Shown piece after piece: positions 1 through 10,500 of a stretch of 64,000 nucleotides of DNA. Where the stretch lies: positions 434,001 to 498,000 of the forward strand of contig JAUJYZ010001087.1 in assembly GCA_033675265.1 (NCBI GenBank), in the 5' to 3' direction. The translations under genes and the position numbers were made by a program. How positions within the stretch are numbered: the first letter of the stretch is position 1; every line of letters starts with the position of its first letter. The notes beneath the pieces were generated by a model. It was not told the DNA's origin, ran no database searches, and worked only from the letters and a program-made list of their open reading frames with translations. This DNA is from Actinostola sp. cb2023 (lineage: Eukaryota > Cnidaria > Anthozoa > Actiniaria > Actinostolidae).

Positions 1-1110
1 CCCGGAGCGACGTCATCGAATTAAAATATCGAGATTTCAAACAACTATAACTCCTAAATGCGAAGCTCAAATGAAAAAACACTTAACCCTGTAGCTGATC
101 AGTTCATGAACATTAAATTTTTAATACAATTGTAAAGGGGGTTAGGAGCACTTTAAGCTTTAACTTTGACTTTGCCTAGCTATTATATGAAAACATTGAG
201 TATAATAAATAGTATCTCTAATTTGAAGATAAGTTTACACTCTAATATACTATGATTTTATGCTATTTTGCACAAGAAACCAGACACATCTCTCGTGTGT
301 TAATATTTTTTCAGGTTTCACAGGTTTGAGTATTGGGCTTCCTGTGTCTTATTTGATCGATAGTGTATGGCCGTAAATTCACTTCTAGAATCCTGTCCTT
401 TTGATATCTTGCATGTCTAAAACTGCTTTCAAAATAAAGATGAATATCTACTTGAGTCCTGTGTGTCATTTATTTAGCGATTAGAACGGCTTTTAGCGAG
501 TTTTGGGACAAAGAATAACTATTTACGAGAGCCGTGTTTGTTTCACTGTCCGTCGTATAAGCTTAAGCTTATCTTATATAAAGACATTGTTCCTCGAAGA
601 GAATTACTTGACCGTTAAAACAGTTATCAGGCAGTTTACATAATTACATGGAGCCATTGGAGGTGCTCGACTAGGCACAGACTAGTCGATCGTCATGGAC
701 TGATGGAGTTATTTTACAATCGACATTCTCCTGGAAAATAATCTCATCTTTATGAACAAACACTTGACACTTTGCACGAGAGATATGTCTTGTTTATGGT
801 ACAAAATAACATAGAATAGTACAGTGTGTAAACTTACCCTTCTAAACAAAGCGTCCCATGGAGTCTCCATGTGCTTTTCGCTTCACACGACGTATATTTT
901 CATCGGGTACATCGTCGCGACATCGTGGCTGATTTTCGATCACCCGACTAGTTCCGAACAATATCCGAACACTATCCGAATTACTTACTGACGGACGGAC
1001 TTACTTACACACTCGATGGCATAGTGGCTACGTCTCTAATAGAGACAGTAGCCACAAAAATACCAGAAAATGCCTCAGATTGCTTCTTGCGAAAACCTTG
1101 TCAAATGTAA
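1..1110. other. Non-genic stretch with element debris
   Basis: No gene recognised. Positions about 8-75 resemble one arm of the TTAA element at 30969-31404 (shared words GACGTCA and AAATGCGAAGCTCAAAT). Positions about 385-480 resemble 16527-16610 inside the TTA-flanked insertion (shared words AGAATCCTG and CTACTTGAGTCCTGTG). Both are probably truncated element copies. The missing last annexin exons were sought here on the minus strand and not found. Confidence 0.45.
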
Positions 1111-1118
1111 ACTAAGTC

Positions 1119-1219
1119 AGATAAATACCTCGAACGTCGGCAATAAGCCTATAAATCCCGCGGGCCTACGGCCCTCGGGATTTATATGGCTTATTGCCTC
1201 CGTTCTCGGTATTTATCTC
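1119..1219. repeat. Foldback hairpin (MITE-like)
   Basis: Two arms of about 45 bp (sharing words such as GCAATAAGCC, AAATCCCG and GATAAATAC) face each other around a GC-rich centre near 1165. No coding content. It looks like a short non-autonomous foldback element; the termini and any target-site duplication were not resolved. Confidence 0.7.
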
Positions 1220-1312
1220 TTACTGAATCGTTATTGTTTTTCATAATGTTATTAAATCATTGGAATGTTTTATTTTTGCCATTTAACCAACAGCACGGCC
1301 AAGACATGATTT

Positions 1313-1528
1313 CTTGTACAATAGACCTCTTTAGCTTGTATGCAAATTGCCCATTTCAGATCATGTGATGTAAACATTGATATTCTCTGGAGAGTTAGTC
1401 CTTTCAATATAAACGAATAAATTTCAGAAATATAAAGGAACAATTCTCCAGAGAACATCAATGTTTACATCACATGATCTGAAATGGGCAATTTGCATAC
1501 AAGCTAAAGAGGTCTATTGTACAATTGT
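1313..1528. repeat. Near-perfect foldback element
   Basis: Arms of about 95 bp begin TTGTACAATAGACCTCTTT and are repeated in reverse complement at the right end, with a short AT-rich loop near 1420. The small ORFs on both strands are products of this palindrome and are not genes. Confidence 0.8.
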
Positions 1529-1644
1529 GTGTGATGCCTTCGTGCACTGATTAGACATTTTTCCAGACTCGGCGCCTTTTATGTAATGGCGGTTACCAAA
1601 ATTCATAGACTAGAAATGTTTTATAGTGTGGATGCTAGTTATTA

Positions 1645-2240
1645 CTCGGTGTGGACTGCCTGTGGCAGACGCCGAGTTTTAAAATAGGCTTTTTAGTGTT
1701 AGAAGTGTCCAGTCCATCCCGGCCACAGGAAGCCCAGGAAGAGCGTTCGAAAAAAATTCTGGTCCGTTAGCGGAGTAAACGACCTGAAAGCAGGTCAGAA
1801 TACTGATAGGTTGCCATATCAAAAGCTCTTGATTGAGCGAATCGAGAAAGTATTTTATTTTCGGCTGAAACCAAGTGATTGATTACGGGACTTGCTGCCT
1901 TGTGAGCACTCAAAATATATCGATCCCAAAACACACTAAATAGACCTCTTATCCTAAATTAAACACCTCACACCACTCAAACAACTACTAATCTTTATAT
2001 CTTGAGTATCATTAGGAAGTTCGATATTCTTAAAACTCATTCCTGAAGCGAAAATCGAACTGCAGTCAGTACAAAATACAATTGAGCGTACCACAGGAAG
2101 CCCAACGCTTAAAAATTAACGGCCCAAAACAATTTTGCCCAAAAGATTGTTTAGACAAAAACAGAGGATGTGGGCTAGAGATTGCCTGGAGTTCCAGCTG
2201 ATCATCCTACACGCCGAGTTAACGCTCTATGAGCGTCTAG
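1645..2240 (+). mobile_element. TTA-flanked element with 3' hairpin, copy 1
   Basis: It starts CTCGGTGTGGACTGCC just after TTA and ends with a small hairpin (ACGCTC-TAT-GAGCGT) plus CTAG. It matches the longer copy at 50359-51523 at both ends (CAGACGCC, AAGTGTCCAGTCCATCC, TTCCAGCTGATCATCC). The two ends are not inverted repeats of each other. The 3-bp duplication resembles PIF/Harbinger, but no matching TIR was seen, so the class is unresolved. Confidence 0.6.
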
Positions 2241-2846
2241 TTTGTAAACTAGTTTTGCCATGAACACTGCTAATATAAACAACAATATATCTCCTAAAGC
2301 TAGCTGAAACTGTGTCGTCACCACAAGAGACCATGTATTGCGTAATGCTTGACAATTTTGTCCACAGATCATTTTGAAATTCTCAATTCTTTTGCAAGTT
2401 TAGAAATGCTCATATTGCCATTGTACAATATGAATTTATTCACTTATATCACAGTCTTTTCATCTTCCGGGATAATAAAAGCCTCTCATGTTAGTTTTTG
2501 CCATAATAGTATTTTTGCACGATGATGTCACGAGTGCAGAGCATGACAGTACTTGTACTCAAAAAGGTAAACAAAGCAAACAAATATGGCTACCAGTGGT
2601 GGATTTATTTGTTGTGTCTCAGTGGCTGTAATAATAACAGTAAAAGAGACAAACGTATATCTTTTTATTATATAGACACAAGTGTTTTACTGGAAAATAT
2701 CTCACTCATAAAATTCATACGAAACTACATCCGGGACCCGAATGGCATATTTTCCATATCCTCACTAGTGAGGAAATGAGGATATCGATGACGTCACTTC
2801 TGATGTTTTCCCGCTCACTTGACGCGCATTGCAACCGAAGTCAAAA
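2241..2846. other. Non-genic stretch
   Basis: No recognisable gene or clear repeat. The ORF at 2522-2779 has no recognised motif, and its end lies in a small palindrome (CCTCACTAGTGAGG near 2760). Confidence 0.4.
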
Positions 2847-2861
2847 TGACGAGCAACATGT

Positions 2862-3075
2862 TTGTCAAAGTCGACCAAAGTCTTTAGCGAGGAACAAGAG
2901 AATGAAAATACAAAAAAGAAGACATTATACAACATGAAAATATTAAAGAATTTCTTGAAAGTGAAGATGAGAACAGGAATATTGAAAATATTCCTCCAAG
3001 CGAGCTACAAGAATTGCCCATTAAGTTTGTCCTTGGCGTTAGAAAGAAAGGTGGTGAGGAATATGAATGTCGGCT
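2862..3075 (+). pseudogene. Crypton / DUF3504-like recombinase fragment (broken)
   Basis: Two reading frames joined by a frameshift near 2930 carry words typical of the N-terminal part of DUF3504 (Crypton-type tyrosine recombinase) proteins. First comes NTKKKTLYNMKILKNFL, then IPPSELQEL followed by FVLGVRKKGGEEYE. In that family this segment precedes the catalytic domain. The frame is cut at about 3080 by a hairpin element, and no catalytic residues remain. The family call is from remembered family motifs, and the conservation is modest. Inference: a dead element fragment. Confidence 0.55.
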
Positions 3076-3087
3076 ATATAATAAAAA

Positions 3088-3212
3088 GAATATTACACGT
3101 TGGCTTGAAGATATGAAGTTTATAATTGACTATTCGTTCCCGGCGCTCACTCATGAAATATTTTCACCACTCGAAGATAAACTTCATATCTTCGCGCCAC
3201 CGTGTAATATCC
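3088..3212. mobile_element. Hairpin MITE interrupting the Crypton-like fragment
   Basis: The inverted arms ATATTACACG ... CGTGTAATAT also share GAAGATATGAAGTTTAT with its reverse complement. The hairpin sits directly after the recombinase-like frame, consistent with insertion into it. Confidence 0.65.
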
Positions 3213-3427
3213 TCTATTTACGTTTTTCCAAAAGATAAGACATCTTAAGGAAGCTGTGGCTGAATAATATTTCAAGGAAATATTTTCACCGACCTCTGGA
3301 CACAGGGTTTGTAGTGAACACACTTTAAAGCAAGAAGACATACGAAAATAATGTGCCAGTCATCTTCCCTTTGGCCAAGTCTCATCAACGACCAGTGAAA
3401 GAACCATGAAGGACTCTTATAAGATAC

Positions 3428-3826
3428 ATGTATGAAACTAGAACTAATGAGGAAGAATTGGAGTCGAATGTAAAGCAGACAGACCTCGAGAAAGAGCATT
3501 GCGAAGAAAAGAGCACACCGCAACAGGAAATCGATCGTCTTGCACACAAACTAGAGACAGCCCTTCATGTGAATGTCTTACATTCTGAAGTTGCAAAGCT
3601 GAAATTTGGTTTAGACCATTTTAAAGATTCAGATGATGATATGAATTACTACACTGGTATAGACCCTATGCAAAAACTAAAACCTTTACAGTACAAATTG
3701 TTTCAGCCATTGGAAAGAGTACTTCAAAATACACAAAATTGGAAAGTTGGGTTGTTATATAGACCTAATATTCAAGAAGTTATTACGGATCAAAAACAGA
3801 GAGTTTTGTATGGTAGGCGATCATAG
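3428..3826 (+). pseudogene. DDE-transposase-like ORF remnant
   Basis: An open frame of 132 codons. It starts with a charged, coiled-coil-like stretch rich in Glu and Lys, then has an LDHFKDSDDDMNYYTGI segment. That segment resembles the pattern before the catalytic domain in THAP-associated IS4/Harbinger-type DDE transposases (K-x-S/D-D-x-x-x-x-x-Y-T-G). The frame ends before any DDE residues. The first ATG is used; no splice signals were examined in detail. It could instead be an unrelated low-complexity ORF. Calling it a fragment is inference. Confidence 0.35.
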
Positions 3827-4290
3827 TTAGCGCTGTGATGTCGAACTAGCTCTATTTCTCTAGTCTGGGCATGTGAATATTACTGCAAATTTCAAAATCA
3901 TGCGAACTCAGACATCCAAACAGTCTGCTGGTTTTTGCCGATTTGGCTTCCGTCAATTATGATCAAAATGATAAACATCGATTTCTTCTCTTCGCATTAC
4001 TTCGCATTCTGTGTACTACGGAAAAAAAAAAAAAAAAAGAGCGCATTTTATAATTCGGGCTTCCTCCAGAAGTGCCCGAGTAATCATGGAATATAAAACT
4101 GTGTTTCAATAATCACAAAAGATCATTGCAACAAAATCATTGTCCTCGTTAGCATTTAGCGATAGCTATGGCTAGTATTCTATTATTCAATCGAATATTT
4201 CAATCATTAAATTCGAATCTTCTTTTCATCAGCCACGTACTGACTGAACCCACATCTGAACCTGCACAACAGACCAACACTCTGAGCCAA
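3827..4290. other. Non-genic; end of a TTA-family copy
   Basis: An A-tract lies at 4022-4038. It is followed by GAGCGCATTTTATAA and AAGTGCCCGAGTAAT at 4039-4083, which match 10488-10520 at the end of another TTA-family copy. Nothing else was recognised. Confidence 0.4.
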
Positions 4291-4294
4291 CAAC

Positions 4295-4422
4295 ATGTAC
4301 AATAACATAGATGACGCTAACCTTGATGTACAATAACATAGATGACGCTAACCTTGATGTACAATAACATAGATGACGCTAACCTTGATGTACAATAACA
4401 TAGATGATGCTAACCTTGATGT
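4295..4422. repeat. 31-bp minisatellite containing an annexin splice donor
   Basis: About four copies of a 31-bp unit. Read on the minus strand, each copy contains TACATCAAG followed by GTTAGC. Those are exactly the last nine coding bases and the donor of the adjacent annexin exon (4415-4516). The array therefore overlaps the real exon-intron border. Confidence 0.9.
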
Positions 4423-4516
4423 ATTCATCAAAAGTGGCTCGCAACTGTACAAAGCTTCTACTGGCCAAGACAACATTAAAGCGGGATTCATCAGTGCCCC
4501 ATTTCTTTTCTCCTGC
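4415..4516 (-). CDS. Annexin exon 12 (repeat 3, first half)
   Basis: 34 codons, phase 0 at both ends. The acceptor is CCTAAAG at 4517 and the donor is GTTAGC below 4415. It encodes [20 protein letters not shown] and on to DEYIK, the helix A-B region of annexin repeat 3. The donor is copied in the neighbouring 31-bp array. Confidence 0.93.
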
Positions 4517-7500
4517 CTTTAGGGAGGAAAAGTACAAGAAATGTAACACTGTTACAAAACTGCAATCTTGGACAAAACTCGTTGAGACACTACGCATTTT
4601 GTAGACATTAGAGCTGATAATTTATAGGATCGCAAAAGCACTTCTTTATATTTCTTTAACCCCCGTCCCCCCCGTCCCCCCTGTCCAATGTTGATGATTC
4701 GGAAACTAGACACACTAGACATGATTTTGGACAACGAACAACATTGTTTTGGGAGAGGGGGGACAGGGGAGAGAGGCTAATGCCCATTTGGAAGCCGAAT
4801 TATACCCACAAGCTTGGAAATGTCTCAACAGTTTTGTCCAAGATTGTGGGTGTGAACAAAACTAGTAATTTACTGATAATAAGCTTTGAACTAAACCACT
4901 GTTTCAAATAACATTGAATATGTGATGTACATGCAATTGTACACCACAGGGTGACCAAAATAATGTTATTGCATTCTCGTACCGACCCTTCTCAGTTTTC
5001 TAACGAAAAATCGAAGGCTCTGGTAAGAGACAAACCGGAAGTCCGAGATTCTAGGTCACCAGATATGCGCATGCTCAATATTTTCTAACTTCCGGTGACA
5101 AAATGGCGGACTTTCGCGAAGTTCTCGCCGATGCTCTAACAAAACTTCATCTACATTTCATTTCAGTTAAGGTACCAGGGGACCTTCGTGATACTGTTCA
5201 CTGAAAGCCGCGTAGCGCGCTAATCACTCGTCCAACATGTATAAAAGTATACATTTTCTTAAAGCTGAATAAATGCAGATTCTAAATATGCTGGAGATTA
5301 TTTCCTATTTTGTAAATATTTTTTGTTATTGCACATTTTAGAAAATTCGACCGGCCTTGTTCAAAGAGAATTTTGCACGCGGGAATTCAATCGATTTTTA
5401 AACGGAAATTGCCATTGTAATGAGCACACGTTGTTTTAAAAAACCGTGTCTCCGATTTCCGATAAACGCTTTTGTTGAGGAGATATTTGCTGTCAAAGTT
5501 CATTAATGTGTTTTTAAGCGATTTACACATAAATCATCAAATAACTTTTAAACGAGGCAACGTATCAAAAATCGGAGACACGGTTTTTTAGAACAAAGTT
5601 TGCTCATTCCAACGGCACTTTCCGTTTAGAAATCGATTGAATTCCCGCGTGCACAATTCTCTTTGAACAAGGCCGGTCGAATTTTCTAAAATGTGCAATA
5701 ACAAAAAATATTTACAAAATAGGAAATAATCTCCAGGATATTTAGAATTTGCATTTATTCAGCTTTAAGAAAATGTATACTTATTTGGTGCGCTACGCGG
5801 CTTTCAGTGAACAGTGGTCACGAAGGTCCCCTGGTACCTTAAGTCAAAATCGATAAAGAAAAAAAGTGTGATATCGATTTTTACCGATTGATCGATTGAC
5901 AAATCGATATCGATTTTTATCGATTGACTACGTCGGGAAGAATGAATGTCACAGCAGTAAACATCAACAGAACAGAACAACTGTAAGTAAATGCAAGTAA
6001 ATGTCACTGCTAGCTGGCACATACATGTACCTTAAACAGGTCCTGTGCTTCTTTGTTAGCCTTTTCCAAGTCTACTGTTGTTGATTCATCTCTGTTGGCC
6101 TGGCAACATAGATGAATTCTAATCAAATACATGTCAAAACATTGTGAGTCTGTTGGCCTGCAGGCAACATAGATGTATTCTAATCAAATACATGTCAAAT
6201 CATTGTGAATCTGTTGGCCTGCAGGCAACATAGATGTATTCTAATCAAATACATGTCAAAACATTGTGAGTCTGTTGGCCTGCAGGCAACATAGATGTAT
6301 TCTAATCAACTACATGTCAAATCATTGTGAGTCTGTTGGCCTGCAGGCAACATAGATGTATTCTAATCAAATACATGTCAAAACATTGTGAGTCTGTTGG
6401 CCTGCAGGCAACATAGATGTCAAATACATGTCAAATCATTGTGAATCTGTTGGCCTGCAGGCAACATAGATGTATTCTAATCAACTACATGTCAAATCAT
6501 TGTGAGTCTGTTGGCCTGCAGGCAACATAGATGTATTCTAATCAAATACATGTCAAAACATTGTGAGTCTGTTGGCCTGCAGGCAACATAGATGTATTCT
6601 AATCAACTACATGTCAAATCATTGTGAGTCTGTTGGCCTGCAGGCAACATAGATGTATTCTAATCAAATACATGTCAAATCATTGTGAGTCTGTTGGGAT
6701 ATTTTGCCATATTTTGTTCAGACTGTGGCCAGAGATAGGGAAATACAGACTATTATAATACTATAGAGTGGTTTTCATAAACATGTGAAACAAAACTATT
6801 AGTTAGTGGTAAATAGTCAAAAGTAAACAAAAGAACACAATGGAATCAAGGTGTACATTGTACTAACGTGTATTAAACTCTATTTCACAGGTTTTAATAA
6901 TGAAAACCACTCTAATAACTTACAAGACATTGTTAATATACTATACATGTAGCTCTTGCAATACTTGAATCCAGAGATTCTCTTAATGAAATATTTTACC
7001 AATAAAAGAGCTTTAACTATGAAATAAAACAGGAGGATCACAGACTTTGTTTCTGAGTTACCATACATCTATGGAGGGATAGTCTGGGGAGTTTTGTGTC
7101 ACTACCAAGGGCAAAAAACTTAATAAACTGTTGAATAAATAACTAAAGATTGTTTAATATTTTTGCAAACAATGACCAAAGAACTGTTCTGTACGCATCC
7201 AATACTGCTGTATATCATATTTTAATTACCTTACAATAATTAACAATTATAATAATAATTTAATAACTTATATAGTGAAATGATACATGTATATGATATA
7301 TGGCGAAATCATCAAATGTGCTTTAAATCAAAATAAAGAAAAATAAATAATTACTCCTACAACAGACCATAATGAATCGCAAATGTGGAAATTGCTGTAT
7401 TTTCCTCATCAAAAACAATATATATATATATTTTAAATAATGGAGACATTATTCATACAGCAAGTTGTAAACTAAACTAAAAACAGGGGGTCACTGTACT

Positions 7501-10500
7501 AACAATTGGGATACATATGAATAGGGACAACAACCTCAATTTTTCCCAACTAAAACTTATTTCCCCATCCGCATGGGACCGAGTTTTAAGTAATAAGGAC
7601 TGTATGGAAGTTTGTCTTTCTATTCTCTGTTTTGTCTCCTGACCATGATCCTTAGTATATCATAATGATATCGTCACTATTCCGCTGTACATACCACCAG
7701 ACTCTAACACATGACACATAGACTTGATCATGAACTCTTTTACAAGCCAAAACAAAAACAATTTTAATGATCGAACATTGTATATAGAACAGCATATTTC
7801 ATGTACAGTCATTTGCAAACATTCTGGCCACCACAAAATATCAATAATAATATCAATAATAATATCAATAATAATATCAATAATAATAACAATAATATAA
7901 TAATCAAATCATTATACCATATTCACCGGCTATAAGCCACACTTTTTTCCAGAAAATCGCGATCTAAAGTTGGGGTTGCGGCTTATCTTGGAGAACATCG
8001 GGAATTGGTACCAGAAATTTACATATAATTAACATAAAAGTAGAAAAGAGTACGCACATCATTTGTGTGTTATTACTATTAATTATTTATTATTATTAAA
8101 TTATTATTCCCAAAAGCATTGGCCATTGGTTAGACCAGGGTGCTATAATGATAGCGCCCTGGTTAGACGTTAAACAGGCAAATTAATGGGTGCGAACGTT
8201 TTTTCAGGCAGTTTAACAATCGTGCTAATGGTTTTACTAATGGTTTGCTAAAGTGTTTTTCATTGATGAGCGGGTTGGTTCACGTGCTAAAACAACATGT
8301 GTCAATCAAGAGTCTCAAACATAACATTCTCACATGCACGCTAATGAACCTTAGATTTTAGAACTGATAATGCAGAATATTTGTGGAAAAGATGTTTTTA
8401 ATCAGTCATAGGATTGTATTGGATCGTGATTTGTCGTAAAGAGTTCCATTGAAAAAGTGTCTTTATGATTAGTCTATTACAAAGCTAAAATTATTGGTAA
8501 GCCTTTGAAGTACATGTATTCTCTGGGAGTTTACGTCAGAAAACGCAAAACATGTAATGTACATGTAGCTTTCTCAAGATTCCACTTAACGTGTGATTTC
8601 TATTAATTTTATTCAAAAAAACTTTTTTTTCAAAACTTTTCATTGCCAAACTCGTGGTGCGGCTTATCTGCGAGTGCAGCTTATATGCCGGTGAATACGG
8701 TAATCAAAATGATATTGGGTTTATTATAGTTAATTTAAGAAATATAAAACAGTTTTCCATTTAATATACTCTGATCAAAACACGCAGGATGTTGGGAGAA
8801 CACGAGAGAAGCGTAGGAAACCACGACGCAAAGCGAATTTTGTTGTCGTCTAAAATCTGTAAGTAAAACTCGGCGGCAAATGCGTCCATTTCGAAGAATA
8901 ACCGCTATAAACAATAATAACGGGCTCGTGAGGATTTTTGATTGGATGTGGTGGCGCATGCTCAGACAAACTTCCCTGGACCCACTTTTCTCAATTTCCT
9001 TAGATTGCGCGCTAGCGCTTCTCGTAGTATTTATAGTTATTTCGCGCCAAGTATTTAAATAGTTATTGAGAAAGGTGGGGCCAGTTCTGGACTACGAAGG
9101 CTCTAACAACATGGTTTATCAACAAGAGACATCGCTTCTTCACAAACCTTGTTGGAGGAAGGCTTAATGTCGTCTTGTTTTCAAAATAACCACAATAATT
9201 CATAGAGATATGGATTTATCAATCCAGGACTAGTGCTGCAAAGGGTTTAGAGATCTGTAGAACTTAGAACGAAGTGAGCTGATACACGCAGTGAAGAGAA
9301 AAAAGCAATTCGAGCAGAGGTAAACCCATATTTACACTTCATCGAAACATTGTTTAATCACTCTAATAATAATAATAATAATAATAATAATTTATTTAAA
9401 GTCGATAACGTAAGGGAGACAATCTCCCGAGCCAGAGGCATGTTAAAAACTTATATAGCTTATTTTTTCACCTTTAGTGAATGTATTAAATATTCATATA
9501 TATTAATTTTTCATATATTTTTTCATATTGGGAATTCATCAGGGGTCGGGTAGACTGGGTTATATTCTTATTGGGTGGGACGTGGTGTAATGTATTTTAA
9601 AGGGGACTTTGTGTCCTATTATACAACACCTGCCTTATGGGCGAATCTTGAAAATAAAAAAATAAAAAAATAAAACGCTCAACTATAACAACAAGCATGA
9701 ATATACAACCTTAGGTCGTACTAAGTACGTACTTTGGACGAAACTCGACGATTCGTAGATCTCTATCTTTGCTCACCAACACACACCATTGGTAGAACAT
9801 GCCAAAGCTACAGCTATCTCAAAATTGACAGACGAAGAGAAGAGACTATAGAGTCATACTTCCGTGACAATCTCCGATACTTGACCCTGTCTTTTGATCA
9901 TACCTTCAATGCACGTTATGACAATGACAATGACAGTTGCGTGAGGAGAGAGACTATATGTGTCGGTGAGCATAGATAAAGATCTTGAATCAGTACGTAC
10001 TTGGTACGTCTTGAGGTTGCATAGGTCAGATGGTTCTGATAACGCCCTTCGTTCAGTTGTTCGTTGTAATTGAAGGCGCGTTTGTTTTTGCTAAATATAT
10101 TTAAGCTTACAAAGGCTTCAATAGCACTATTTTCAGTCAATCATGCTTCTTCGAAACATATACATATTTAACACAACTGCTTCTCTCTCGATACAGCACG
10201 AGCTTCTACACAGCACTTCTAGTCGGTAGTCGTGGAACGATGAGTGCTAACCCAGCAATTCTAATCTTCGAACCTAGGAGTAATCTGGCGCCAGTAATCT
10301 TGAAACTCTATACGATCAAATACTTCGCATTTTATGTACTGATTGGGACAGAGTGTAGCTTGCTTCCTTATTTGCTGAGTAATCTTGAAACTCGATACGA
10401 TCAAATACTTTCGCATTTGGTGTACCGATACGATCAAATACTTCGCATTCTGTGTACTACCAAAAATATCAAAAAACAAAGAGCGCATTTTATAACTCGT

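Noticed and set aside
1..4290. Search for the last annexin exons (end of repeat 3, repeat 4)
   Set aside because: No minus-strand frame matched the expected SG-D/N-L and GxGT patterns, so the 3' end is taken to be outside the window rather than missing.
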